Assembly (NCBI GenBank): GCA_030765055.1
Contig: CM060955.1
Coordinates: 103,278,201 to 103,342,200 of the forward strand
Length of the DNA stretch: 64,000 nt
Origin: Mantis religiosa
Taxonomy: Eukaryota > Arthropoda > Insecta > Mantodea > Mantidae
Reading direction: 5' to 3'
How positions within the stretch are numbered: the first letter of the stretch is position 1; the number at the start of each line of letters is the position of its first letter. The notes under the pieces were generated by a model. The model saw only the letters and a list, made by a program, of their open reading frames with translations, was not told the DNA's origin and did not search any database. Below are positions 1 through 10,899 of this stretch, one piece after another. The position numbers were made by a program, and so were the translations under genes.

Positions 1-3000
1 ATATCAAACTCTTTGTAGCTCTCTTTAGTTTTCATCAAAATCATTAAGATATAACAAAATGTGAATTAACCTTCCACAATTCATGTAAGGAGTTCTAAGA
101 CGGGGCCATTCAATTCACTTCCTTTCTATGTAAATAACAACCAAGTTAAGGGCTTTTATATCTAAAAAGGATCAATCGCCCTTCGCTAGACTTGAACCTC
201 GAGATCCAGAAGCTACCGAATTATCTCTAGACCACGGATTAGCAAAGCAGGATGAGCAGTATAATTAAACACTGAACTGTAAGGAACCCTTAAGTTTGCA
301 AAATAGAGCACAGTGGATCTATTCAACTATTTCTTGAACGTTGTGATGCAGTTCCTGTTAGGATACTCCAATTAACTTGGAAAGCAACTGGTGTTTTTGT
401 GCATGATATTTCTGTGCAAGGCGGAATATAAAGGAGAAAGGAACGACGAATGAAATCGAAAATGAAACCGTTTTGAGCGTATGAGCGTATTTTTTAAAAC
501 GATAGCTTTGTAAAAAAAATGCTATACGCTTCGATCTGCATAATAATAAGCCATACTGCAAAAGTAAGGTATTCCTTATAGTAAATAGTAACAAACATAC
601 CGAATAACACTTCATCCATTCTTAAATTAGTATATTTACCTACTTTGTTTGTTTAGGATATAGGTATGCTTCTTTAAGCGGAGTTCAACTGAATTTTAAT
701 TTTGTGTTATACTACTCGTATTTGGAGATCATCATCAGTACAAAAATGGAAAAGTAACCCTATTTAAAACGTATTAGGAATGTATAAGACCTGTAAATTC
801 CTAAGAGGACAAAGAACACCAGAAACCATTAGAAAATTAACTGTAAATATTTTCAACCCTCCCAAAGAAGCGTCTTTCAGCTCAGTTCTGCCTCAAACTC
901 AGCCGGTGAAATACACGTGAGCTTATCACTTAACGCAACAGTATACTCGACCAGTATACAGATATTGCACAAGTAATGTAATTGGGAATGTGCTTCTTAC
1001 CACGTGCACTCGCAACCACACCTTAGCCGCACGTACCAGAGGTACGAGTAAACGTCACATCATGTCATTGTCATTATAATAGTATGATATGTTAGAAAGT
1101 GTAAATAACTTCTCTGTGAACGTACAATAAAGTTTCTTTTAGTTCTAGTCATTAACTTATTATTTTTAAAAATATATCTTGATCTTCCAAAAATGGGTCA
1201 CTCGAAAGTCGGGTGTCGCACTGTTTGAAGAGGTCCACGCAAACATAAATAATTATCTGGAATATTGAACTTAAATCTTTGAAATATGCTTTAAATTGAA
1301 CAAACACAAAGTTCGGCACAGGCGTTTGTCTCTGGATTTGAAGCCGGACCTCAGGTAAAAATATTTATGTCGTGACGTGTTCCTTTGGGGTTGTATTCAG
1401 ATGTTGTTCTATTGGAGGGTCATGAAGTCCTTAATAGAAGATAAAGTAAGAAGTGTTAGTAGACGTTCCTGTTATGTAAAGCACAAAAACTGTAATGATG
1501 ATACTATCCTCCTAAGAACAACTTACTGCAAAACGTTAAGTGAATCTAAAACTTCGCTAACGTCTAACTTCAAACTATGCACCTGCACAGAAGTTAGCGC
1601 ATTTCTTTTACCGTAAATTGATAAAATAGGGAAGCTTTAGAGCTCCTGAATCTTCTATGAAGTTCTTGTTGGTTTGGCATAATATCCTCTGTGGGCTTAA
1701 TATAGCCCCTTAGCGTTTACAGTATTTATGGACTTACTAATAAAAATATGAAGGAAGAGAAAAAAGCTCTTTTTCCTTTCATAAAGCTCATATTGCTTGT
1801 AGACTCCCTTCTTATTTCCTCTGTAAAGCAACCGGTCTTGCTTTTTCTTCTCGATCAATAATTCATAAATAAGCTCTCTAGGAGCGTTTTCAATTTGATG
1901 ACCCTCTATGTAACGACACTTTTATTCAAAATGAAAATCTGACATATTACATTCACGTAAGCGTCTTTAAACTTCTATAAATAACTCTTACATAAGCTTC
2001 TTCTCTCTATGTCCTTGCCGTACTATTTGAATATTCACGAGAAGACAATAAAATAACTTCACAGTTGAGAAAAGCATATGTATTGGATCATTTAAACCGA
2101 TAAAAATGAATATATTTGTTAATTTTAAGTTTAAAATTATATTTGTGATTAAAATTGACTGCTATGGCAAAGTCTATTTTTTCAATAAAATCGGAAAACA
2201 AATGTCCCTCGGAATGAAAAGAGCTTCAAAGGCTGTGTCAGAAAATATAGAGTACACATTTATAAAATATCTCAAACAAATGACTTTTAATCAATGTGGT
2301 TTGTGACATTTTGATTAAATTTAACATTTATTATGTGTTTTACGTATTGGGTAAATTTTCCTGGGGGACTTTGTTCAATGTATAAGCGTTCTATGGACAC
2401 AATATATCCCACATTTGTTTAAAAAAGTACCACTCTGGATAAGGATTTTGGCAACTTTATTTACTATTCTATTTTCTAATGTTGGTACTTAAAACAAGTT
2501 GCTATAAAATAACTGCAATTGTAGAAATCTACAAATCGTTATTCAAAAATAAAAGAGAAATTAGGGTACCAGTGGCTATATAACTAATTACCTACCTGTT
2601 TTCTTGGTTGAACAATAGTCAAATTAATTGCCCAATTTCACGGATATTGTGTGCCACTTTTCTCTCTTGGAAATTCACTTGGGACGTTTTTTAGTTGTTC
2701 AGGAAGCTTGGCTTTGTGTCCGCATCCTAATAAGGAGCTGGCGAGTGCCAGGCAGACAATTTCTTTCAGTAAGCAGTGAAAGTGAGAGTTCAATTGAGTC
2801 GAGAGCAGTCAAGATACGATCTTTTACAATTTATATCTGCGCTTTAAAAGTATTCAAGTGAAAAGCTTGCACCTAGGCCCTAACAAATGAACAAAGTTTA
2901 GCCATAACTGGTGTTCCCATTTGTTACAACAATAGTATTCAGCAAAATCCTTTTGTAGCATATTACAGGTATTTCTGCCATCAAATTTAAACATTCCAGT

Positions 3001-3950
3001 AATAATTATTGCCATTAATTTTTATTATAATAAACATATACACATGTTAACAGATGACTCTGCTTTGTTCCTTTAAGGAATATAAACCCTTCAAAGCTTA
3101 GGATACCCGCTAATAAAGTATAAAATTTCCGAGGCCATAAAAAACTGAAGCACGGTAACAAATACATGTTGTTTTCTCTGTAAGAGTTAACGAAATCGTA
3201 AAGTAAGATAAAAATGGTTTAAAATGCAGATATGCAATTGGGATGAAGAACCCTCAATTTGAGAGGTGGAAGAGGGGATAGACATACGAGACTTATATTT
3301 TCCACAAATGTTAGGAATGCAGTTTACAAATTTGTTTCCCCGAGTTTTATTTCATACAGTTATGCAGAGCATTCAGTTGTAAAATTACGGAATATTAGAA
3401 TTGTCTACACATCATACACGTGTAGGTGCTTATGCTTTTTTGCTGATAGAAGTAAACCAGAAAAAGGGCAGGAATATTTTATCTTATTGAAGCTTTCAGA
3501 CTTTAAACTGTACTGATTTCGTAAAACTGTAAGGAATATATTTTGTAATTTTTATATTAAACTTTGGATATTTAAGAGGCCGACTAAGAATAGTAAACAA
3601 TAATTATGAAATTTGTGCCAAACGCACATGATATATTCAACAAGTAATCGATGAAGGCTTTGAACGCGATACTTCCAGAAAATAAAAAATTGAAAGTGGC
3701 TTTGATTGGCTAATCATCCAGAAAGTTCAGCAGACTGGCATTCTGGCAAAACTTGAAAATTCACTCCTGTGTCTCCCTAGTAATAGGAGATACAAACATC
3801 GTCAACGAGTAGAAAGTTGCGAGTTACGAGCTATTTTTTAAGCCACAGCTGCAAAAGTTATACCACACTTAATATCATATGGGATTTTAATTACTTTTCC
3901 AAAATATTGGTTTAATATCGGGAATAATTAACAATACAATATAATTTTTT
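1..3950. other. AT-rich stretch, no gene recognised
   Basis: Only short AT-rich open frames occur here, none with a recognisable motif, plausible codon use or splice-site context that I could defend. No transposon termini, SINE head or tandem array was seen. A slightly more balanced-composition patch lies near 2690-2840 but I cannot assign it. Confidence 0.5.
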
Positions 3951-3954
3951 TAAG

Positions 3955-4200
3955 GGAAATTAATTGTTCTTTAACACTGGCCGTGTGTAGGCTAAATTGT
4001 GGAAGCGTAGAGTCAGAAAAATTCAATGCCATAGCTGGAAGTTGAACCACGGATCTTCTGGTTTCCGTCCAACCGCTCTACCATTGAGCTACCATGACCA
4101 ACGTGCCGATATGATATTAAATTCTCCAAATGACTGTATCCGTGGTTCAAATCCCGGCTATGGCATTGAATTTTTCTGTCTGACTCTAAGTTTCCACATG
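3955..4200 (-). repeat. tRNA-like foldback repeat (SINE-2 family)
   Basis: On the minus strand the segment 4027-4099 looks like a tRNA gene: acceptor-like ends, A-box-like GTAGCTCAATGG and B-box-like GGTTCAA. The same module reappears inverted at 4140-4195, so the copy is a palindrome: 4003-4055 is nearly the reverse complement of 4138-4195. The outer edge GGAAATTAATTG is shared with the copies at 36.3 kb. It is not a functional tRNA gene because the arms are degenerate and the family is dispersed. Whether it moves as a SINE or as a foldback DNA element is open. Confidence 0.75.

Positions 4201-4201
<1 letters not shown>

Positions 4202-4247
<46 letters not shown>
4202..4247. repeat. poly-T tract, 46 nt
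   Basis: An uninterrupted run of 46 T directly abuts the right edge of the tRNA-like foldback repeat. It may be the (reverse-complemented) A-tail of a retroposon or a secondary expansion. Confidence 0.9.
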
Positions 4248-4251
<4 letters not shown>

Positions 4252-4259
4252 TTTAAGCA

Positions 4260-5440
4260 ACAAACGATAATACATTTAATATCTTTGATAGCATTTGTTC
4301 GAATAAAATTTAGAAAGAATGAGTAACTTTTGAGGCTATATACGTTTTCTTTGGGTGTGTGAATAGTTGCAATGTGAAACATTATAGTTCCAATAGAATC
4401 GTAAGAATGAGGAGGAGAAAAAACTTCGTATGTCCTTAAATATTCACCTGCGTGAGAAATCTTGTTCCCGTTCTTCGAAAGGTAAAATGACACGTATGTT
4501 GCACACGTGAGACTCCCTGGAATCGAACGTACTAGGAAGGGCTTGGTTATGGCGCCGCCAGGAAGTATTTCAAGATGTTACCAGGATACACGTTTAGATA
4601 CTCCCGGAATCCAAAATGGCGCTCTATGAAAAAATGTGCGTGTGTATATATGTGGTGTCAACAGAATAACTAAAAAAGCCATAAATTGGTTAAATGCTAA
4701 AATTTATATTCCCACATTTTGAACTACAGTCTAAGTGTAAATTTTATTTAAAATGTTTCTAACGATTTTCATTGATTTACTCTGTGTTAAGACTTTTCAA
4801 TGGCAAATGAAATGATAAGTTGAATTTTTTAAAATAATATCTGAAATCAGTCCATTCAATATACATTTATATAATTGGTAAGACTTAAGGAATATTCAAA
4901 ATAATAGAGAGGAGGATATTATGGAATAGTCGGGAAATAAGGAATATCAAGTTTTCGGCTCTGCTGCTATCATGTGGGACTGCCATGAAGTAGTCGAGAA
5001 AGACTCCCATGATGCAATGCTATAAGACTTGACAGCTTGTTGTTCCCATTTCACTTGTTACAGAATAAACAGTGTTTTGTGATATTCAAAAGTTTTTAAA
5101 GGCATATTTTCAAACATTTTAACCCACTAATACGCATGTGACTTTAACATAGATGTTACGCAAATGGTACACTAAAAGAATAGTAGTTTGTTATAATGTG
5201 GCCAGTTTTAGCTGGCAATGTTGTGTCCATTACTTTAAAGGTTCATTGTCCAAAATGCCGTGTCACATATTATGGAATACCAGGTATTTTTTAATACTCA
5301 ACTTACAATTTTCCATATAACCACCCAATTCTGCGAAATACAAATGAAGTTAAAATGAGTTTTGAGTATAATATTAATAGCTGAACAATTATTATTAATA
5401 ATTATATAAATAGAAATATAGCATAATTTACATCTAAAGT
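4260..5440. other. no gene or element recognised
   Basis: AT-rich sequence with no supported coding frame, repeat terminus or RNA gene visible. Confidence 0.45.
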
Positions 5441-5444
5441 ATAC

Positions 5445-5830
5445 TGTCAGCATGTGATACTGCTGTGCTGCTGCCAGGGGCCGGAGATAGGTGCGTGGGT
5501 AGGAAAGAAAGAGATAAAGATAGGCTCCAGAACGTTCTCCAAATTGTTGGAGCCGCGAAAGTTTTCGGAAGTACTACACCTTTCTAGAAACAATGGCTGG
5601 GGAGGTATAAATATCCCGCAAAGATTTAGAGCGGCAGTTGTTTGTTGGTTATTGCGTCATTCGACGATTGAAGTGTACCGCAGTGATTACATTCATTTGT
5701 TTTCGTGCAGCTAAACAGCCTGGAGGACAGCCGATTGTCAATTTCATGTCTTTTTACTGCAGCAGAATTTGTTTTAGATTTCTGGAATCCATATTTCAGA
5801 ATCTACGTAACCCACGCAGTCACAATACTG
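5445..5830 (+). repeat. heat-shock LTR-like unit A (probable solo LTR)
   Basis: Begins TGTCAGC and ends GCAGTCACA, with the tetranucleotide ATAC immediately outside both ends (5441-5444 and 5825-5828), as for a solo LTR with a target duplication. The caution is that ATAYT also follows CACA in the other copies, so the right ATAC may be family sequence. It carries a heat-shock-type promoter (separate entry). Its 3' part (about 5745-5830: CTTTTTACTG, then AACCCA, then AGTCACAATA) is a diverged relative of the units at 35.7, 47.0 and 20.1 kb. No gag-pol sequence is nearby. Confidence 0.55.
5529..5640 (+). promoter_or_regulatory. heat-shock-type core promoter A
   Basis: AGAACGTTCT (5529-5538) and TTCTAGAA (5582-5589) are inverted GAA/TTC pairs of a heat-shock element. 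TATAAATA follows at 5606-5613. An arthropod-like initiator GCAGTTG lies near 5634-5640, about 30 bp below the TATA box. A purine-rich AAGAAAGAG stretch lies just upstream (5503-5513). Binding by heat-shock factor is inferred, not shown. Confidence 0.6.
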
Positions 5831-6104
5831 CTTTTTATATTAAATTCATTTAAATAAAACCTACTTGTTTGTTATTCTAGACTTGGACAATGATCTAGTC
5901 CTATAAACACTACTTTGTAGAAGACTTGTCTATTTTAAACAGTCACGTTTCAAGTTTTATAAAATCGAATCAATTTTTCAATATTTCAAACCACCTATTC
6001 TATAACACCTGACTATTTCATTTTAACCTTCATTTTTAACATTTTTAAAATCATTGATTTTATAACAAAATAATAAGTAGCACTCTTCTAACAAGTTTAT
6101 ATAT

Positions 6105-6303
6105 ATTTGTAATTTTACGTCCTCCAACTTTAAGTCATGGAGGCGATGAATGGAATAGGTGAAATGATGATCAAATCAGCCCAAGCACCAAAGAGCTTAG
6201 AGGCACCCGATATTCGTCTTTCAGGATAAGGGAAAACCCCGGAAAACCTCATCCAGGTAACTCACCCTGGCCGAGATTTGAACTCGGGACCTCTTGAACG
6301 TGA
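6105..6303 (-). repeat. tRNA-derived SINE-1 copy
   Basis: The minus strand starts in a tRNA-like head (TCTGCCTCACGTTCAAGAGG, then a B-box-like GAGTTCAAATC) followed by the family body (GGTGAGTTACC, CGGGGTTTTCCC, AGACGAATATCGGGT) and ends TTGGAGGACG plus an A-rich tail. The same sequence recurs at 7.8, 8.0, 24.0, 55.3, 61.2 and 62.9 kb. The extreme head is truncated here. Confidence 0.85.
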
Positions 6304-6309
6304 GGCAGA

Positions 6310-7660
6310 CTCGCTTTATTTAAAAACCAGTTATTTTACAAATATAAATAGTGTTCCAGGATACTATCCTCTCATCTACCACACAAAATACGGGTTTCTT
6401 TAATGCTTAACGCAATATCTTGGTGTTAATCTTTCAAGTTATGCTTTAATTCTGATTTGAATTTTCTAGGAATTAAATATTCCTAAATGAAATGTCGTTT
6501 ATCCTATCCCTTCTCCTTATAAATATGCAAGCATAAAGACATTTAATACGCATCCCAGATGACTTGATGATCCTTAATCCCACAGTATTTTCATTGTGAT
6601 TACAAAGAAATGGACAGCAAAATTAATTATGCAAACTTATAGCTTTATTATCATGAAGTAAACAGCAAAATCAGCATTTGTAACAATAGTTTGAACTATG
6701 GCAGTAGGATATGTCTTGTTAGTACAACACACGGTTTTTATCTGTATTAAAAATATTTTATAGCAGCCTCCCCATTTTAAAATGTCGACATCTGTTTTCC
6801 AGTAAAAGTGTCGAAGTAAAAGGAAGACATTCCTAGAGTCGAGAAAAAGGAAGTATGAAAGTAGATGGCAGTAAAAGAAAGCAAGAAATAAGATAAAACA
6901 CGCCTGATTTCAGTGCATCTGCAACGAGCACATTGTAGATGTGATCATGTCTGCATCACTTACCGGGAATGGGGTCACGCCGCAATCACCGACAGTATTG
7001 CCGTTGCTATAGATTTCTTGAGTGTGGCAGGAAAGAAGTGCTTGCAATCAGCCTCCTTTTGGCTGTAAGTGCTCCTTTCGCATTGCTGTATAGTCGAGAA
7101 GAACACTTCACCAGACAACTACTAGGTGCTTGAGCAGTAAAATGGTCTTCCCAGAAATTCACAAGTGTTTTCTGTTCATAAACACGTCTACTATATTCTT
7201 ATTAAGGGTAAGGTTTATTTGAGGACATGTTCTTGGACATATCTTTAGTCTGTATGGATCGCTCTTTTATAACAGCCAATTCTCTCTATTACCGCAGCTC
7301 TTGATCTATAAGTACCCTGGTGGTTCTGTTTTGACATGAAAGGTGCGAGGTTTAATTTCGTCGGCCTCGGATTTTTTCGTAGACCTCCCAGCTCTGTGGA
7401 CAAATAAAATTGTACTGTAGTTTTTGAACTCTTTTAAATTGAATTAGTTCTTTTAGACGTAAAAGAGTACCTTTTTGCTTAGATACCTCTTTATCAAGCT
7501 GGAGGTTTGTAGCTGTAGATCTACAACATTGCACCTCCCCCTTTATTTCCCTTCCAAAGAAGGTCATGCTGAAATAAGACCTGAGGCTTTCCTGGCGATG
7601 AGAGTGTACATCTCTACCATCAGCAGGATATTTACTAAATGCTATAACCACAAATGAAAC
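6310..7660. other. unassigned; weak exon-like ORF at 6910-7047 (-)
   Basis: No repeat family was recognised. On the minus strand 7047-6910 there is a 45-codon frame of balanced composition (contains GNTVGDCGVTPFP) that crosses a consensus donor, CCG|GTAAGT, at about 6967, with a pyrimidine-rich AG near 7030. It could be a small exon, but I do not recognise the protein and the evidence is thin. Confidence 0.25.
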
Positions 7661-7665
7661 AATGT

Positions 7666-7799
7666 ATATAACACAAATATAAACAAACACAAAACACTAT
7701 AACAATTCACATTACTGAACAAAATTTACTGAAAATAGTCTTTTGTTCAGTAATGCGAAATTTGATAGTATTTTGTCTTTGTTTATATTTGTGTTATAT
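7666..7799. repeat. long inverted repeat (hairpin), ~59-nt arms
   Basis: The left arm 7666-7724 and right arm 7741-7799 are near-perfect reverse complements around a 16-nt loop. The outer ends read ATATAACACAAATATAAAC and its complement; the inner ends read TTACTGAACAAAA and its complement. It directly abuts the SINE copy at 7804. It may be a very short foldback or MITE-like element; no coding content. Confidence 0.85.
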
Positions 7800-7803
7800 T
7801 GAG

Positions 7804-8009
7804 TGCCTTTTTGTGTAATTTCGTCCTCCAAGGTTAAGTTTCTCGGTCAGGGCAAGCTACTTAGATAAGGTTTTTCAGGGGTTTCCCCTTAACCTTCAAG
7901 ACGATTGTCGGGTAACTCTAAGCTCCATGGACCCTTAACTCATTTAAGCATCATTTCACCCAATTCATTCACCGTCAGATATGACTTAACCTTGGGGCGG
8001 ACGTAAATT
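7804..8009 (+). repeat. SINE-1 copy, head lost
   Basis: Plus-strand copy containing GATAAGG, TTTCCCCTTAACC, TCGGGTAACTCTAAGCTCC and the 3' end with an A-rich tail at 8004-8018. The tRNA-like head is missing or degenerate. It lies tail-to-tail with the next copy. Confidence 0.75.
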
Positions 8010-8017
8010 AAAAAAAA

Positions 8018-8236
8018 ATGTTAAGTCATATCGGACGATGAATGGAATGGGTGAAATCATGCTTAAATGTGTCCTGGCTCCATTGAGCTTAAGAGTTACC
8101 CGACATTCGTCTTTCAGGACAAGGGAAAACATCGGAAAAAATCTTATGTAGGTAACTCACCCTGACCCAGATTCAAACTCGGGACCTCTTGAACGTGAGG
8201 CAGATACGCTACCATCTACGCTACCGAGGCAGGCTC
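8018..8236 (-). repeat. SINE-1 copy with tRNA-like head
   Basis: Minus-strand copy running from a tRNA-like head near 8236 (GGTAGCGTAGATGG as A-box region, GAGTTTGAATCTG as B-box region) to its 3' end near 8018. Together with 7804-8009 it forms a large inverted repeat. Confidence 0.85.
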
Positions 8237-8330
8237 CAGGATTTCATTTGTAATTATGACATTTAAGAACTATCTTAATGATGGGAGAGATGCACACTCC
8301 CAAAACGTCTATTTCTAATCGTCTTTTTAC

Positions 8331-8636
8331 CTGGCTTGTTGCCCGAGAAGAAATTGATCATTCTAAGTGTTTTCACACCTGAAAATTCACTCGCCTTCTG
8401 ACGATTTTGGTCGCGTGAATTTTGGAACCCAGCTGCTAACCCTGCACCACAGCGGACGGTAGGAATGGTTCCTATTCTTTCATGAATTTTCGCCCATTTA
8501 ATTTCATCTTTGTCATCCTCACATATGTATTTCGGTATTTTAGGACAAAACGATGCCGAATGGTGGATTTTGCGTTTGATTTTCCGTCTCGTTCCAGGAA
8601 CCGTAGGTTGTGGCGGAGGTGAAATTTTTCCAGTAT
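8331..8636 (-). CDS. candidate host exon B, unknown protein
   Basis: A 102-codon open stretch on the minus strand between a 3' splice-site consensus (CTATACAG, 8644-8637) and a good 5' splice site (CCAG|GTAAAA at 8331/8330). If unspliced, the frame stays open to a TAA at 8277-8275. The translation is compositionally protein-like: basic RRKIKRK, then acidic CEDDKDEIKW, then GTIPTVRCGAGLAAG. It joins in frame (phase 1) to the upstream frame at 8705-8910 through a 68-nt intron. I do not recognise the family. It could be a real host exon, a domesticated fragment, or the relic of an unrecognised element. Confidence 0.35.
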
Positions 8637-8704
8637 CTGTATAGCTATAGAATTGTTAAGGATCCCTTCTTGCTATCGTGTATAATCGTCCAGAGCTGAT
8701 TTAC

Positions 8705-8910
8705 CTTCTGCTCTACACTTCATCCATTCCTCCCATAGATAACATAAGTCGTAAGACCTCCGACAGAATGACCTCTGCCTCTGATTGCTCTGATATACCT
8801 TGATAATTCTCTGCTTTTTACTATTAGCAAGCAGAACAAAGTTCCCCAAATAGCTGTTCCAGTGGATTCTAATCAGAAGTAGATTAGTGGGTAACGCCAT
8901 GTAATTGAAA
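8705..8910 (-). CDS. candidate host exon A, unknown protein
   Basis: Minus-strand frame with an ATG at 8900-8898 (MALPTNLLLI...) ending at a consensus donor CAGAAG|GTAAAT (8705/8704). Skipping the 68-nt gap joins it in frame to exon B. The frame is also open upstream of the ATG to 8911. There it meets the TA target of an inserted transposon (8914-10893). Removing that transposon leaves ...GAGATAG|TTTCAATTAC, so the 3' splice AG could have been built from the target site. Function unknown; the splice-site agreement is the main support. Confidence 0.3.
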
Positions 8911-9177
8911 CTATAGTGTGATCCATATAAATCTGAACCATTTCAATAGGCTATAACTTTTGAACCAATAATAGGACATACGTGCAACTTTGGGAGAATA
9001 TAATACACAATTGGGAGATTACAGTACACTATTTACATCTTAGAGAGTCCTCCACCAGCATCTATAAATGTTTGCACTCATCTCACCATATTCTCTGAAG
9101 TTTTACCGAGATGATATCGAATTCAGAAAAATGTTATTTCCAACAAGATGTAGCGACGTGCCATACATCTAATGATA

Positions 9178-10485
9178 CGAGGGTGGGTCAAAAACCAATG
9201 CCTCCTATTGTTTAATCTTTTAATTGCCAAGAAAATTAAATCCAATTTACATAGCTTGAAAACTACATTTTCCAATATTCAATATAATCTCCGTCCTTTT
9301 ACACAGGTTTGGTCCACCTTTTAACTAGGGCATGTATTCCAGTGTGGTAAAACACACCGTCTTGCTTCCTGAGCCATTGATGCACGGACGTTTTCGCAGC
9401 CTGCTCATCTTCAAAATGAATCCCAAGATGAGCTTCCCTTAGTGGCCCGAACAGATGGAAGTCTGATGGTGCCAGATCAGGGCTGTATGGAGGGTGAGGT
9501 AAGACTTGCCATCCCAATTTCTCAATTTCTGCAGTGGTGTAACGGCTGGTGTGAGGTCTTGTATTGTCATGCAAAAGAAGAACAACGAAGTTTTTGTTGG
9601 GCGAACTCGGCGAAGACGTGCTTTCAGCTTTTTGAGAATTCTGACATATTGGACAGAATTTATTGTGAATCCCTGCTCCCAAAAATCAATCATTAGCGCA
9701 TCCTCTGCATCCCAAAACACTGTCGCCATAACCTTCCCTGCCAACCACTGATTTTTTTTTCTTCGGCGATGTGTGTGATGCCATTCCATTGACTGCCTCT
9801 CTGATTCAGGTTCAAAAAAATTAACCCACGTTTCGTCTCCAGTAACATTTTTGTCTAGAAACTCCTTTCCCTCCAAATTGAAGCGCTGCAAGTGGTCGGA
9901 GGCTTTTGTTTACCTTGTTTGTTTGTTTAGGGCGGTTAACATTCTTCGTACCCAACATGAACAATGTTTTGAGTACCCCAGTTGTTGAATAATCGTCATC
10001 ACACTGCCTTTATTGAGGGAGGTAATGTGACACAATTCACCTGTTGTTACCCGGCGATCACCACGAATGATGTCATCGACTCGCTGAATGTTGCATGAAG
10101 TCACTGCAGTCACCGGCCTGGTGCTTCGCTTTTCATCTACCAATGTTGTTTGCCTTTCAGCTTCGTTACAGCGACGAACCCATCGTCCAACAGTGCTGAC
10201 ATCCACCGTTGCATCACCATACACATTTTTTAGCCTTTCGGGAATGCGAATTGGCGTTTCACCTTCCGCAGTAAAAGATTCAATCACAGAACGGTGTCTA
10301 ATACGAATGTCGATGTCAGCCATTTTGCAAGAGGATGCAGTGCTGCCACCTGTTGACTTAGCAAGTTACTACTGCAGGAGATTTGAGAAGATGATTTGAG
10401 GAATTGCACCAAATTCAAAGTTTTCACATACATTACTTATTTAAGGACAAAAAATAGGAGGCATTACTTTTTGACCCACACCTCG
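9178..10485 (-). mobile_element. complete-length mariner element, 1,308 bp
   Basis: Terminal inverted repeats: GAGGGTGGGTCAAAAACCAA at the left and its counterpart GAGGTGTGGGTCAAAAAGTA at the right, both followed by TGCCTCCTATT. TA target duplications lie at 9176-9177 and 10486-10487. The size is that of an intact mariner. It sits inside the IS630-type element 8914-10893. Confidence 0.95.
9299..10323 (-). pseudogene. mariner transposase, two lesions
   Basis: Starts MADIDIRIRHR at 10323 with an N-terminal HTH region (VSTVGRWVRRCNEAE). One in-frame stop at about 9912-9910 interrupts it after MLTALNKQTR. The frame then continues with RFNLEGKEFLD and the first catalytic block TGDETW. A frameshift within about 9560-9680 moves the rest to another frame, which holds HDNTRPH and SPDLAPSDFHLF. 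So all three catalytic aspartates of the D,D34D triad survive, in different frames. Total span about 341 codons, the normal mariner length (~345). Inactive as it stands, but young. Confidence 0.92.
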
Positions 10486-10899
10486 TACCATGGAAATTGT
10501 AATCAGTTTCTTGGAAAATCTAATAATCTCAAAAGGTCTGTGGGCCCGCATATTCTCTAACCTAACCTCACCGGATTTTTTGTGGGTGTATCTAAAACAC
10601 AGAGTGTACAAGAATAGACCACGGCAATTGATCTTCTCAGTGAATCCATTCGAACCGAAATAAGTAACATTTGCGAGGATACTCTCCGTAAAACTTCATA
10701 GATTATGATGAGACAAGTGCAAACCTGTATGGATGCTGGTGGAGGACACCCCCAACATTTTCTCTGAGATGTATATAGTGTAATATAATCTCCAAGTTGT
10801 TTGTCACATTCTCCCAAAGTTTCACGTGTGTCCTATTATTGGTTCGGAAGTTATGGCCTGTTGAAATGGTTCAGATTTATTTGGATCGAACTATATATC

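Larger units (their letters stand above)
9113..10690 (+). pseudogene. IS630-type DDE transposase remnant, split by a mariner
   Basis: Plus-strand pieces 9113-9175 and 10488-10690 read, with errors, as the second half of the DDE domain: a QQDVATCHTSN-like block (the usual family form is QQDGA.AHTSN), then after the mariner PPRIL..LTSPDFLW-like and KHRVYKNRPRQL-like blocks. The 5' half of the transposase is absent. Frameshifts and a 1.3-kb insertion make it non-functional. The same protein in better-preserved form lies on the minus strand at 30.8-31.0 kb. Confidence 0.7.
8914..10893 (+). mobile_element. IS630/Tc1-type transposon, copy 1 (host of a nested mariner)
   Basis: Long terminal inverted repeats of about 140-190 bp: the left begins near TAGTGTGATCC at 8914, and the right ends in its reverse complement at 10893. 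TA flanks both ends (8912-8913, 10894-10895). Shared internal blocks include CAATAATAGGACA and ACCATTTCAATAGGC. Two more relatives occur at 30547-31232 and 33636-33824; the consensus terminus is CAGTGCGATCC. A complete mariner is inserted at 9178-10485, so the outer element is older. Confidence 0.85.

Noticed and set aside
4158..4493. Frames with long phenylalanine or lysine runs (also at 22261-22578)
   Set aside because: They are translations of poly-T/poly-A tracts. At 22.3 kb only the flanking Tc1 portion is meaningful.
5445..5880. An hsp70-type gene downstream of the heat-shock promoter
   Set aside because: No chaperone-like coding sequence follows any of the three promoters; the units end after 200-400 bp.
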